Part shown: piece after piece, positions 12,443 through 23,581 of the stretch | How the letters are laid out: each line of letters opens with the position of its first letter | Numbering within the stretch: position 1 is the stretch's first letter | DNA from: Anomaloglossus baeobatrachus | Taxonomy: Eukaryota; Chordata; Amphibia; Anura; Aromobatidae | NCBI RefSeq assembly: GCF_048569485.1 | Contig: NC_134357.1 | Location: 234,580,735 to 234,644,734 of the forward strand | DNA: 64,000 nt | Reading direction: 5' to 3' | Position numbers and translations under genes: made by a program | Notes under the pieces: model-generated | Told to the model about the DNA's origin: nothing | What the model saw: only the letters and a program-made list of their open reading frames with translations | The model's database searches: none

Positions 12443-15400
12443 AACAACCAGGGCCATCGAACTGGCGCGATAGATATGTGGGAGGACGACCATTCCTATC
12501 TATCGTGCTAGATGGCATTCCCATACTTGCTCTATTGGACACTGGGTCACAGGGGACGACGATCCCACATATCCTTTACAAAAGATTTTGGGCCGATTCT
12601 GACCTCACTCGCCCAGACCCAGACCTTACTATATATGCTGCTAATGGACAGCCGGTATCACAAGTAGGGTACAAGGAGGTGACGATAAAGGTGGGGAGGG
12701 AGGAGCTAAAGGGCCAAGGACTTATTGTGGTGGATACTGATTGTCGTGAAAGAAATCCAACAATGATATTAGGTACTAATGTTGTTGAAAATTGTCTAGG
12801 AGAAGTTCTTTTCTTGCTCCAGCAGGTTGCAGCAACTGCCAGCATCGGGCAGCAGAGGGTCCTACAGAAAGAAATCAAAGCCCTTCTGCAGAGACAACAG
12901 GTAGAGTTGTCTGGTGGAGAAATCGGCAGTGTACGGGTAAGCGACCCATTCCCCATTGTGTTACCCCCAAGAAGTGAAGTGATGATTTGGTGTCGGGGAG
13001 CTATAGGCCTCAGAGGGCAGAATTACCAGTCAATGGTAGAGCCCATGTACTCAGATAGTAGGCCCACAGTCCTGACAGCCAGGGGGATAGTTGATGTACG
13101 CAAAGGGAGGGTACCTGTACGAGTTTTAAACTGTGGAGAGGAAGAGGTCAAGCTACCCAGATATGCTACTGTTGCCAAGTTGTTCACTGTCAACAACAAC
13201 TCAATTCAGGCAGTGGAACCCTTGACCCCGTCCGACCAGGCGGAGGACAACAGCTCCAAGGGACAGCTGGAGGACTGGTGTCAGAAGCTGCATGTCGCCA
13301 CTGATTCCACCCCTTCTTACCAAAGGCACGGAGTTTATCGGGTGGTGAAGGAATATGAACGGGTCTTTAGTAAGCATCCATTAGACTTTGGGTGGATAAA
13401 AGGGGTACACCATCGCATACCCACGGGAGACCATTCACCTATAAAAGAGAGATACAGGCCTATACCACCAGCTCACTATCAGTGTGCTAAAGATATATTA
13501 CGGGAAATTAAGGAAGCTGGGGTTATTAGAGATAGTTGTAGCCCCTGGTCAGCCCCACTTGTCCTGGTAAGAAAGAAAGATGGCACAATGAGGATGTGCG
13601 TTGACTATAGGCAGATAAACCGCATAACACACAAGGATGCTTACACGTTGCCCCGCATTGAGGAATCACTTGCTGCACTGAAAGCTGCTAATTTCTTTTC
13701 CACCTTAGATCTTACCAGTGGGTATTGGCAGGTTTCCATGGCAGAAGAAGATCGAGAGAAGACCGCATTCACAACGCCGATGGCTCTGTGTGAGTTCAAC
13801 AGCATGCCGTTTGGACTCTGCAATGCAGCCGGCACGTTCCAAAGGCTGATGGAGTGTTGTCTGGGGCACCGAAACTTCGAGACTGTACTGATATATCTTG
13901 ATGACGTCATCGTGTATTCCAAGACGTATGAGGAACATCTGGAGCACCTGGTCGAGGTGTTTGAAGCATTGTCAAAGTTTGGTATGAAACTAAAGCCTTC
14001 AAAATGCCATTTGCTGAAGCCGAAGGTTCAGTATCTTGGGCATGTGGTCAGTGCGGATGGTGTGGCACCAGACCCTGAAAAGGTCACTGCTATCAGAGAC
14101 TGGCCAAAGCCAACAACCTTCAAAGAGGTGCGTCAGTTCTTGGGGCTGGTAGGATACTACAGGAGGTTCATAAAGGACTTCACGAAAATAGCGGCGACTT
14201 TGCAAGATCTCCTGGTAGGCCAGACCAAAAAGGGCAAGACTTCCGGCCCTCCGTTTGAATGGGGTGAGAAAGAAGAAGACTCCTTTAAGCACATGAAGTG
14301 GGCCCTGACCGGTGAGGAAATCCTGGCCTACCCTGATTATAATCTGCCATTCGTGCTGTACACAGATGCCAGTAATGTGGGATTGGGAGCTGTGCTGTCG
14401 CAGGTGCAGAATGGCAAAGAACGTGTAATTGCCTTTGCAAGCAGGAAGCTCCGTCCTACTAAGAGAAACCCAGAAAACAACAGTTCGTTCAAGCTGGAAT
14501 TCCTGGCCTTAGTCTGGGCCGTCACTGAACGATTCAAGCACTACCTGGCATCTGCGAAGTTTACCATATTTACGGATAACAATCCGCTTACTCACTTGGA
14601 CTCCGCAAAGCTAGGTGCACTAGAGCAGCGATGGATGGCCCGGTTGTCAAACTATGACTTCACCATAAAATATCGGGCAGGCCGCAAAAATGCTAACACT
14701 GATGCATTGTCGAGAATGCCCCATTTACCAGATGCAGGAGAAGACTCGGATGAGCTAGAAGAGATAGAGCTGCCTACTTTTCACCGCAACAGTGCATCCC
14801 AGTGTAACCAAGGTGTTAAAGGCAAACGCCAAGAGGCCACGCTGAACCCGTTACCTTACCACGGGTGGGAGGAAACGCAAGACAGCGATCCGGCTGTTCG
14901 CCTAGTTAAAGAGCTAATAATCCAACCAGACTCAAGGCTTAGCCCAGATGCCCCACCGGAAGCGCAGCACCTGTGGAAGGAAAAGAGCAGATTGTTCATC
15001 TACAGGGGTAGGCTATGCAGACATTACATCAACCCCCGAACCTATGAGAGGGTGTGGCAAATAGTGGTACCGAAGAGAGATGTTCAGATGGTGCTGGAGG
15101 CGTACCATGACGGAGCAGGACATTTCAGGTGGAAGAAGCTTGAGGTACTGTTACGCAACAGATTCTATTGGGTTGGCATGAGAACTACCATTGAGAACTG
15201 GTGCCGAAACTGTGGCCCATGCAACCTGAGAAGAAAGGATCGTGACAGTCAAAGAGCTCCACTACAACCAATTGTCACCAAGCAGCCTCTGGAACTTGTA
15301 GCCTTGGACCATGTGAAATTCAAACCCAGTAGATCCGGTTATACGTATGCCCTCACTATGGTGGACCACTATTCCCGGTTTCTGGTGGTAGTACCTGTAA

Positions 15401-16566
15401 AGGACTTAACAGCAAGAACCGCAGCGAGAACCTTTCAAGCCTACTTCTGCAGACCACATGGCTACCCGGAACAGGTGTTGACGGATCAAGGTTCTCCGTT
15501 CGAAGCTGAAGTGTTCCAGGAGTTTTGCAACCTGTATGGATGTAAGAAAATCCGAAGCACACCGAATCACCCACAGACAAACGGCATGTGTGAGAAAATG
15601 AACCAGGTTGTTATAGACCTGTTAAAAACCTTGCCCTTGGAAGAAAGAAGCATGTGGCCAGAGAAGTTGCCTGATTTAGTGGACATGTACAACAACATCC
15701 CTGTGAGTTCCACCAATTGCACGCCAGCATACTTGATGAGAGCAAGACCCGGGAAGTTACCAGTTGACTTAGAAATGGGAATTGTTGTTCCTGAAACCAG
15801 TTCACCTGAAGCTGATTGGGACACTAAGCGCCAAGAACAGTACAAAAAGGTACAGGAGAGCGTAGAAAGAAGCCTAGACCAAATTAGAGAAAGGCAAAAG
15901 AAAGATTATAACAAAAATGCACCAGCTGCTCCTTTAATACCTGGAGAGATGGTTCTAAAAAGAAAAAGAAAGACCCATAAGCTCGATGACCAGTGGGAAG
16001 CAGAACCATACACAGTATTGCCCTCTAAATTTGACAACAAGAAAATCTGCTTAATCAGCAAGGATAAGGGAAAAACGTCAGCGGCAGTTTCTAGAGACCA
16101 CCTTAAAAAATGTCCTGAACAGTTGAAGCAAAAAGAAGTAATCCCCTGTATACCTCAACCTACAGAGGAAAAGAAAGAGAAGATGATAAGAACAGCACTT
16201 GGTGATTTTCCTGGAAGTTGGCCTCAGTACAATGGAGCCATAATTATACCATTATTGACTGGCGCTCAACCAGTAGAAGTCCCAGAAAGACTGGAAGAAT
16301 CGGTCAACGTTTCAGAAGAACTACCTGTCGCAGTAGAACCAGAGAACCCTGCTATTGGGGATCCTGCCAGTCCTATGGTAAGACTAAGACAACATTCACG
16401 CATACCAATATTGCATAGATCCTCATGCAGACTAGTAGATAGTGCACGCATAGCACCAGCACTAGGTACCAGTACACTCCACCGACCAGTTGTGACACAG
16501 GCATTACGTAGGTCTAGCCGTAGCAACTTTGGTCATCCCCCGTCCCGTTATATAGAAGAATATTAA
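12391..16566 (+). CDS. Gypsy pol polyprotein (protease, RT, RNase H, integrase)
   Basis: One open frame of 1391 codons. Domains in order: aspartic protease (LLDTGSQGTTIP, about residue 49), reverse transcriptase with YLDDVIVYS (about residue 500), RNase H (YTDASNVGLGAVLSQ, about 656), integrase zinc-binding region with CRNCGPC (about 940), and integrase core with LDHVKF, LTDQGSPF and NGMCEKMNQ. This order, with integrase after RNase H, marks Ty3/Gypsy rather than Copia. The C-terminus is Lys/Arg-rich. The methionine at 12391 is only the first in the frame; in the family pol is normally made as a gag-pol fusion. Antisense open frames here are shadows. Confidence 0.92.
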   Translation: MSFKPATPGAAGRPPGIKQPGPSNWRDRYVGGRPFLSIVLDGIPILALLDTGSQGTTIPHILYKRFWADSDLTRPDPDLTIYAANGQPVSQVGYKEVTIKVGREELKGQGLIVVDTDCRERNPTMILGTNVVENCLGEVLFLLQQVAATASIGQQRVLQKEIKALLQRQQVELSGGEIGSVRVSDPFPIVLPPRSEVMIWCRGAIGLRGQNYQSMVEPMYSDSRPTVLTARGIVDVRKGRVPVRVLNCGEEEVKLPRYATVAKLFTVNNNSIQAVEPLTPSDQAEDNSSKGQLEDWCQKLHVATDSTPSYQRHGVYRVVKEYERVFSKHPLDFGWIKGVHHRIPTGDHSPIKERYRPIPPAHYQCAKDILREIKEAGVIRDSCSPWSAPLVLVRKKDGTMRMCVDYRQINRITHKDAYTLPRIEESLAALKAANFFSTLDLTSGYWQVSMAEEDREKTAFTTPMALCEFNSMPFGLCNAAGTFQRLMECCLGHRNFETVLIYLDDVIVYSKTYEEHLEHLVEVFEALSKFGMKLKPSKCHLLKPKVQYLGHVVSADGVAPDPEKVTAIRDWPKPTTFKEVRQFLGLVGYYRRFIKDFTKIAATLQDLLVGQTKKGKTSGPPFEWGEKEEDSFKHMKWALTGEEILAYPDYNLPFVLYTDASNVGLGAVLSQVQNGKERVIAFASRKLRPTKRNPENNSSFKLEFLALVWAVTERFKHYLASAKFTIFTDNNPLTHLDSAKLGALEQRWMARLSNYDFTIKYRAGRKNANTDALSRMPHLPDAGEDSDELEEIELPTFHRNSASQCNQGVKGKRQEATLNPLPYHGWEETQDSDPAVRLVKELIIQPDSRLSPDAPPEAQHLWKEKSRLFIYRGRLCRHYINPRTYERVWQIVVPKRDVQMVLEAYHDGAGHFRWKKLEVLLRNRFYWVGMRTTIENWCRNCGPCNLRRKDRDSQRAPLQPIVTKQPLELVALDHVKFKPSRSGYTYALTMVDHYSRFLVVVPVKDLTARTAARTFQAYFCRPHGYPEQVLTDQGSPFEAEVFQEFCNLYGCKKIRSTPNHPQTNGMCEKMNQVVIDLLKTLPLEERSMWPEKLPDLVDMYNNIPVSSTNCTPAYLMRARPGKLPVDLEMGIVVPETSSPEADWDTKRQEQYKKVQESVERSLDQIRERQKKDYNKNAPAAPLIPGEMVLKRKRKTHKLDDQWEAEPYTVLPSKFDNKKICLISKDKGKTSAAVSRDHLKKCPEQLKQKEVIPCIPQPTEEKKEKMIRTALGDFPGSWPQYNGAIIIPLLTGAQPVEVPERLEESVNVSEELPVAVEPENPAIGDPASPMVRLRQHSRIPILHRSSCRLVDSARIAPALGTSTLHRPVVTQALRRSSRSNFGHPPSRYIEEY

Positions 16567-16907
16567 ATAGAAAGTGTAGTAGTTAGTAAAATGTAAAAAT
16601 ATTTTATTTGTTTATTGCAACTAAGTAAATCCGTAACCGTCAAGCGTGTTGAGCCTGCAGGACTTTTTGCATGAACTTTTGCATCTTCTTGAACTTTTAT
16701 GGACCAATGGACCACAGAACTGGTAGTGGTCAAAAACTTTCTTATATATACCATACTCACATTTTGCAGCGGAAGGACTGCATTTTTCTGTTTTATTGGT
16801 TTTTGTAATTTTTTTTTTTTTAAGACTTTGTACTACTCTTTATTGTTGCTAATGTTTTATAAGTTTGTGTTTCCAGTCCAGGAGTACTGAATTTAACTAA
16901 GGCGGAA

Positions 16908-18050
16908 TGTGGCACCCCAGGGTTCAGTTGCCACAAATATACCTGTACCTGGGCAGGGAAGGATCTCCACATCAGGTAATCCCACATACAACATTTCCAC
17001 TCCAAGCCTGGAGGGGGAGCTCTACAAGTCGAGTCCAGGTGAGGTCCCCTTTAAAGCCAGGTTTGGAGGCGGAGTCAGAGAGACAGTTGACAGTTGGAAA
17101 AAAGGAGACTGTGTGAGCAGAGAGTGAGGGAAGACATCAAAATGGAGAGGACAGTGCTTAGCCTGCACAAGTAACTGTGTGACCGCCTGAGGGATCAAGA
17201 GTGAGGCAAAAGAGGAGTGACCGGGGAGGTGGAGCCAGACCGGTTCATCCCCAAGGAACAGCGCTGATTATCGGACACCGGCATCCGAGATTGTGAGGGA
17301 TCTAATCTGCCCAGCAATAAAGACCGGGGGCCAGGGAGACTGCAGATCTCCTGGCCGCAGCAGCACCTGAAGGCAAAGCCGCTACACAGAGCTTAGGGAC
17401 CGCAGTGAGTACAGCAGTGCCCCTTAGAGAAGCTCCCGCCGCTTGTCATACAGGTAAAGACAGTGAGAGAGGGACAAGGTATAGCTACAGGCAGCCTAGT
17501 ACCAAGGAGAAACATAGCGCAGCAGGGAGGCCACACAACTGACCTGGTGCAGAGATCCTGAACTGTTCCTAGATTACCCAAAAACTGTAACATCAGAAAC
17601 TGAACCCATTTTTAATAACACCTGCAAGTAAAACCTGGTCAGAGTTAATGAATTGGTGTGACGCGCTTTATTTCTTTCATCTGAAAAGCCATAGGCTGCT
17701 GCACTAAAGTGACAGTTGAAAAGGCTGTGAAGAAAAACCGCCATATCTGTGTACTACAAAAACTGCCCTGGGGACCCCGCTTCACCTATGGGAAGCGTAA
17801 AGAACTGGCTGCCTAACCATCACCCCAGAGGTCTGACCTGCAGCCCCAGTAACCATACTGGAACCGTAGGTGGCGTCACGAAATACATTTATTTATTTTT
17901 CATTATTATTTTTTATTTTATTTTTTTTATTTTTATTATTTATTGACTTTCAGCGACCACCAGGGCCACGGAACCGGGCACAGGTCCCCGTGACATAATC
18001 CCATTAACCATCACCCGGAACAGAGTACCCCACGGCCCTGGGGCGGGTCA
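16908..18050 (+). repeat. Right LTR of Gypsy element
   Basis: 1143 bp, nearly identical to the left LTR, with the same TG and CA ends. The length difference lies mainly in the AT-rich tract near 17885-17945. Confidence 0.93.
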
Positions 18051-18054
18051 CATA

Positions 18055-19315
18055 CGCCTTTCTTAGGGAGACTACTGCAATAGAAAGCCATTAGCACTCC
18101 ATGATGGCTTTGTTTCTGTGTATTGCTGACAATGTAGTATGACGGTAAGAAGGAATGACCAGCTTGTTGTACTGTACTATCATATTGTGAGACAGGAAGG
18201 AAATATGGGCATTTCGATGATATATCTTCATTCAAAAAGGTATATACAGAAAAATGTGATGGACCTAAACAAAAACAGATTAACTTTGCAATAGTTTTAC
18301 ACAAAAAATTTGACAAGTCTTTATTTATTTTTTTAAACACCAAGACATATGCTGGTTAGACGTATGGGCCATTGTAGCATTCTAAACCCTATAAAGACAA
18401 AGGAGTTGCCCCAACTCTCGCCCCCCTTCATTAGGTAGTAATGTCCCCTATCCTGTACTAATGTCCCCCATCCTGGGTCCCTTTCTGGTAATTATGTCCT
18501 CCATCCTGGTATATATACGTATATGTCCTCCATGTCCCAAATCCTAGTACCATCCTAGTATATAAAGTATGTCCACCATCCTGAGCCCCTTCCTGGTTTA
18601 TATAGTCCCCCTTCTGTCTCTAGAGTAAAATAAAACATCAAAAACAAACATTCTACACACCTTCCCCCAAGCACCTACATCACGTGGTGTCCTCCTCTGT
18701 AGTGGCGCGCAGTGGCCGGCAGCTGACAATGGCGTGCCTGCTATTGCAACGCATAACATTACTGCCTTACACCCCCAAGTCACAGGCACGCTGACATCAG
18801 CTGCTGGCCTTTGTTTGGCGGGCATTGTGTTTTGCAATGCAGAGAACCTAACCTACAGATGGACATTCAACCAAAGTAGGCACTGGGGTAGGCAGGCCAC
18901 CTCCACCCCCGGTCGTGGACCTCTGCGACCGCAATCGTTGTGCCCTTCACTCAGGGTATGGAAAAAGATTTAAATGGAATTCGTCAGCAGGAGGATTTCA
19001 CCTCGCAAACTTCTTATATCTGCATTTAGCTCTTTCAAAGACAAGTCCAGCCACATCTTTACATGGTCATCCTGTTCCTCTATTACTGAGCAATCCGCAT
19101 TTGAATGGATATGTTCTATTCCCCACGCAGCACAGGCTCCTTCTGCTTAACTTGACTATTCCTGAAGTCACAGTTTACAGCCTTGTCAGTCAAACGGGAG
19201 GCAGCACAAGGTGGGGAATAGAGAAAGGGACAGGGTCTTTAGATCTGCAAATAGATCTTCAGCACATATCAATTCAAATGCTGATTTCTCAGTAAGAGAG
19301 GAATGGACAGTCTAG
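18055..19315. other. Intron of copy B with minor simple repeats
   Basis: 18055-18180 matches copy A at about 45675-45790 and marks the right side of the Gypsy empty site. From about 18425 to 18610 loosely repeated phrases (ATGTCCCCCATCCTGG, with ATATA steps) form a degenerate minisatellite. No gene seen. Confidence 0.5.
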
Positions 19316-20120
19316 GTCAGGGGTCTAAACACATGGCCTGTGGGCCGCATGTAGCCCGACGCTGCTTGTTGCAGCCCGCAGTCCCTATGATGATCACAGC
19401 ACTATGTAGGTGGCTGGCACTGGCGGTGCAGCACAGAGGAGCTTTCTGCACGATACGAATAGCAGGTGCCGGCCAATCAGAGGCAAGCAGCTGACGTTAT
19501 ACTGTGACAAGCAGTGACGTCACTCAGGTTATTTGCGGTCACAGCTGGAAGTTCCCATGGTCCTCCACCTGTGACCGCAAATAACTTGAGTGATGTCACC
19601 GCTCACTGCTGCGGCTCATTCTCAGCCTGAAGCTCACAGTGAGCGGTCATGTTCTGGCACATCAGATGTAGCAGCAGAGCTGAAATCGTCATGGGACCTC
19701 ATGTGGATTACATCGGATCTAGGTGTTTTGGGCTCAATAAAGGGGTGAAAAGGGTGTTTTTTGTATTTTATTTCAAATAAAGGATTTTTTCGTTTTTTGT
19801 GTTTATTTATTTTTACTTATAGATTAGTAATGGGGAGGGTCTCAGACACCTCCCATTACTAATCTAAGGTTTATAGGTAGCTGTGAACTGTTATTAACCC
19901 CTTAAAAACCAGACTGCCACCGCACCATGGCAATCAGAATGAGCTGGGTAAAGTTCCGAGACTGTCACATTTAATGGATGTAATCCTGGGCAGCTGCAGG
20001 CTGCTATTTTTAGGCTAAGGAGCCCAGTAACCATGGGTCTCCCCAGTTTGAGAATACCAGCCCGCCGCTGTATCATAGCTGGGTATCAAAAATTGGGGAA
20101 GAACGCACACCAGTTTTTTT
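19316..20120. repeat. Degenerate DNA-transposon material (hAT-like left end, unassigned)
   Basis: At 19316 the string CAGGGGTCTAAACACATGG with GGGCCGCATG resembles the left end of Charlie-type hAT elements, but no matching right end was found. A perfect-looking palindrome surrounds 19506-19620 (GACGTCACTCAGGTTATTTGCGGTCACAG and its complement). From about 19735 to 20110 the sequence (CAAATAAAGGATTTT, TTATTAACCCC, GCCACCGCACCA) matches the repeat inside 54846-56205, so both belong to one family. Confidence 0.45.
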
Positions 20121-20124
20121 AAAT

Positions 20125-20922
20125 TACCAAATTTTTCGTTTTATAAGACGCACCGAATTAAGACTCACCCCAAAATTAGAGGGAAAAAAAAAATATATGG
20201 GGTCCGTTTTATAATCTGGTGGTGTCTTACCAGGGAGAGGGGGCATCAGCGGAGCGGGGGTCACAGGAGACAGGGGTGGTAATGGAGTACTGCAAGTAGT
20301 ATGGAGGGGGGCCCAGATACTCACTGCAGGTGCTGCTCTGTGCGGGGCACGGCGATGACGCCGCTCCGCTCTGTGCGGGCACGGCGGTGAAGCCGCTCCG
20401 CTCTGTGATGGCACGGCAGTGACGCCGCTCCTCTCTGTGCGGGCACGGCGGTGACAGAGCAGTCGAGCGCCGAGCAGAACAGAGCAGTCGAGCGCCGAGC
20501 AGAACAGAGCAGTCGAGCGCCGAGCAGAACAGAGCAGTCGAGCGCCGAGCAGAACAGAGCAGTCAAGCGCCAAGCAGAACGGAGGAGCCGAGCAGAACAG
20601 AGGAGCCGAGCAGAACAGAGGAGCCGAGCAGAACAGAGGAGCCGAGCAGAACAGAGGAGCCGAGCAGAACAAAGCAGCCGAGCACCGAGCAAGACGGAGC
20701 GGCCCCACACAAAACAGAGCAGCGCCGCCCGATGCACAGAACAGCGTCGCACAGACCAGCAGCGCTGGCAGCACAGTGCATTGCTCGTAGCACCTCCTCT
20801 GCCTCCTTTGACCCCTCTGCACAATCCTCCGGTGACCTACATTCGGATTTTAAGACGCACCCCTCATTTTCCTCCCAAAGATTTGGGAGGAAAAGTGCGT
20901 CTTATAATCCGAAAAATACGGT
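20125..20922. mobile_element. Non-autonomous DNA transposon with internal minisatellites
   Basis: The left end TACCAAATTTTTCG with TTATAAGACGCAC is mirrored at the right by GTGCGTCTTATAATCC and GAAAAATACGGTA. The middle holds three tandem arrays: about 3.5 units of 33-34 bp (20340-20455, CGGGCACGGCGGTGA type), about 4-5 units of 25 bp (20459-20578, CGAGCGCCGAGCAGAACAG) and about 5 units of 18 bp (20589-20675, CGAGCAGAACAGAGGAGC). The arrays create long open frames on both strands that are not genes. The superfamily is not settled. Confidence 0.6.
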
Positions 20923-21526
20923 ATTTATTTAAATTTAAAAAAGCCACATGCGGTCCTATATTTTGATACACAGCCAAGATAACGCACATGGCTGGGGGCT
21001 GCAGCCTGTAGCTGTATGCTTTATTTGTGTTGTGTATCATAATATGAGGGGACAGTAAGGCAATTTTTTTTTAATTTATTTTTACTCCAATAGATGTGCA
21101 AACAGCGCCTCTGATTAGTTGCAGTCAGACACGCTGTCACATAGGGCGTCTGACTGCAACCAGAGATGCGGGGATTGCCAGTGGGCGGAGGAAGCAGTGA
21201 ATATGTAGGAGTTCAATGAGCGGCCCCTGAAGTAGTATTACAGCTGCGCGTTAGACTCGGTAAGTATAACACGCTTGCTCCAATCCCCCTATCTCTAACA
21301 TTTTAAAGTGCCAGATTCTGGTCCCAACAGACTTATATTGGGACCGGCATGCAGCCAGATATCCGGGATCAACTCTGGGCCCGAAGCGGGGTTTTGGTCT
21401 ATTTTTTTTTGTTTAGAATCCAGTTGGACACGCTTATCCTGGGTATCTGTGAATCCGCCCATCACTAATAAGGACCAATGTACTCTGTACATCTTCAGCT
21501 TGGTCTTTGGCTGATTTGTCAATATA
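20923..21526. other. Intron of copy B; no gene seen
   Basis: AT-rich sequence and short degenerate repeat pieces. No coding frame, RNA gene or clear element end found. Confidence 0.4.
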
Positions 21527-23075
21527 CAGTTGTGCTCACTCATAAGTTTACATACCCTGGCAGATTTTTTGCTTTCTTGGCCTTTTTTCAGAGAATATGA
21601 ATGATAACACAAAAACTTTTTTTCTCACTCATGGTTAGTGGTTGGGTGAAGCCATTTATTGTCAAACTACTGTATTTTCTCTTTTTAAAATCATAATGAC
21701 AACAAAAACATCCAAATACCCTGAGCAAAAGTTCACATACCCCAGTTCTACAGTAATACAGTGTCTTGCGCCCCCCTCCCCCCCTAACATCAATAACAGC
21801 TTCTGAAGTCTTTTGTGGTAGTTGTGGATGATAAAGCTGCCTATTCTTGGCAAAAAGCCTCCAGTTCCTGTAAATGTCTGGGTTTTCTTGCATGAACGGC
21901 GCTTTTGGCCACTCCAAAACGTTCACTTTGGTCTGCTGTAGCCAATGACAGCGCGACTTGGCCTTGCATTTTTGATCATTGTCATGTTCCAACATGTCCA
22001 AGTGCGTCCCATGCGCAGCTAGCAGGCTGATGAGTGCAAATTTGCCTCCAATATTTGCTGATAACGTGCTGCATTCATCTTTCCTTCAACTTTGACCAAG
22101 TTTCCTGTGCCTTTGTAGCTCACACATCATCAGCGATCCACCTCTATGCTTTACAGTAGGAATGGTGTTCCTTTCATCATAGGCTTTGTTGACACCTCTC
22201 TAAATGTAACGTTTATGGTTGTGGCTAAAAAAGTTTGATTTTGGTCTCATCACTCCAAATGACCTTGTTCCAGAAGTTTGGAGGCTTGTCTCTGTGCTGT
22301 TTGGTGTATTGTAGGCGAGATACTTTGTGGCATTTTTACAGTAATAGCTTTCTTCTGGTGACTCGACCATGCAGCTCATTTTTCTTTAAGTGCCTCCATA
22401 TTGTTCATCTTGAAACAGCCACACTGCTAGATTTCAGAGTCCTGTATTTCAGCTGATGTAATTTGTGGGTTTTTCTTTGCATCTCAAATAATTTTCCTAG
22501 CAGTTATAGCCGAAATATTTGTTGGTCTACCTGATCGGGGTTTTCACAGAGCCCCCGATTTTCCATTTGTTAATCACAGTTTGAGCACTGCTGACTGGCA
22601 TTATCAAATCATTGGATATCTTTTTGTATCCCTTTCCTTTTTTTATACAGTTGAACTATCTTTTCCCGTAGATCCGTTGACAATTCTTTTGCTTTCCCCA
22701 TGACTCACAATCCAGAAACGTCAGTGGTTGGATGAAAGAAGCAAGAGTCTGTCTGTATCTCAGAAACTCACTCAGCTTTTATACACACACTGATTACAAG
22801 CAAACAGGTCACAAGTGACAACCTTTAATAGTCATTCAAACACATTTGTGCTAACTTCTGTGCATGTTATCAGGCCAAAATCGCCATTGTATGTTGGATG
22901 TTTTTGGTTGTCATTACGATTTAAAAAGAGAAAACACAGTAGCTTGACAGTAAATAGCTTCACCCAACCACTAACCATGAGTGGAAAAAATGTTTGTGTT
23001 ATCATTTCTATTCCCTGAAAAAAGGCCAAGAAAGCAAAAAATCTGCCGGGGTATGTAAACTTTTGAGCACAAGTG
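21527..23075 (-). mobile_element. Tc1/mariner relic in intron of copy B
   Basis: Ends CAGTTGTGCTCA...AGTTTACATACCC and GGTATGTAAACTTTTGAGCACAAGTG, with TA at 21525-21526 and 23076-23077. Inner repeat pairs (CCACTAACCATGAG near 21628 and 22970) suggest the IR/DR type. The minus strand keeps transposase scraps such as HDNDQKCKAKS and KVNVLEWPK, the second-aspartate region, broken by several frameshifts. Length 1549 bp is close to a full Tc1. It is absent from copy A, so it is younger than the gene duplication although its coding sequence has decayed. Confidence 0.82.
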
Positions 23076-23077
23076 TA

Positions 23078-23363
23078 AGGTCTAAAACATGTGACCCTAA
23101 ACATGCTAATCAATTCAAAAAGAAAAGGCTAGAAAAGATGGAATAGAAGAGGCTTTAATGGCCAACTCTACAATCTAAATTTCACTAAGTTGGAATCACA
23201 TCACTTTTACCTTTATACACCATTTAAATAAAGATGAAGTGTTTGTATGTCCACTGTTAACATGGAACGAGAAACGTGAACTATGCAGGACGACGTAGAC
23301 CACTATGTGATAAAGCAGTTGATGTAGAAACTCTACAATCATGCGGTGGAGTGTGTTACTCAC
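23078..23363. other. Intron of copy B, paralogous to 46040-46574
   Basis: The stretch ATGGCCAACTCTACAATCT and the following 60 bases match copy A near 46083. The A copy carries about 250 bp here that B lacks. Confidence 0.5.
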
Positions 23364-23472
23364 CTGGACTTCCATTTGTAGGACTCTCCACATTTGTAGA
23401 CATGTAGTCATCTCTTGTATACGCCTCGTTTTCATCTACAACTTCCACTTTAATATTGTACAGGTTTTCATC
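23364..23472 (-). CDS. Zinc finger gene copy B, acidic linker exon
   Basis: 109-bp exon between a TTGGTATTCAG acceptor and a GTGAGT donor. It encodes DENLYNIKVEVVDENEAYTR followed by DDYMSTNVESPTNGSPG. This matches the conserved 'GEDLxDIKVEV' linker of amphibian zinc finger proteins. It enters in phase 0 and leaves in phase 1, which joins exactly to the finger exon. The A copy (46575-46686) is 3 bp longer. Confidence 0.85.
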
Positions 23473-23581
23473 CTGAATACCAATAAGTAATATTGTCACA
23501 CTTGACACTTTTTTCGAAAAACAATATTAGAACTGAAGATCTCCACAGATATTTGAAGATCATGTTGTTCATATTTGCTTG

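Larger units (their letters stand above)
10163..18050 (+). mobile_element. Ty3/Gypsy LTR retrotransposon, nearly whole, young
   Basis: Full element with two long LTRs, a gag region and one long pol frame on the plus strand, flanked by a 4-bp duplication CATA (10159-10162 and 18051-18054). A candidate primer-binding site (TGGCGTCACGAACAGG) starts about 6 bases after the left LTR, and a purine-rich tract (AAGGCGGAA) precedes the right one. The LTRs differ only by scattered changes and small length differences in AT tracts, which suggests a recent insertion. It looks mostly whole, with about one break in gag. The same intron in copy A (about 45660) has no element, giving the empty site. The class copies itself through RNA in cytoplasmic particles; here it is treated as a fossil. 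Confidence 0.93.

Noticed and set aside
12576-16526. Several antisense frames of 60-126 codons
   Set aside because: Shadows of the Gypsy pol frame, without recognisable domains.
20124-20966. Cys-Leu-Phe-rich and Arg-Ala-Glu-Gln-rich open frames
   Set aside because: They come from the 18, 25 and 33-bp arrays of a non-autonomous transposon and overlap each other on opposite strands.
19316-21300. Complete hAT element
   Set aside because: Only a left-end-like sequence (CAGGGGTCTAAACAC) is visible; no matching right end or 8-bp duplication was found, so only a low-confidence repeat is listed.
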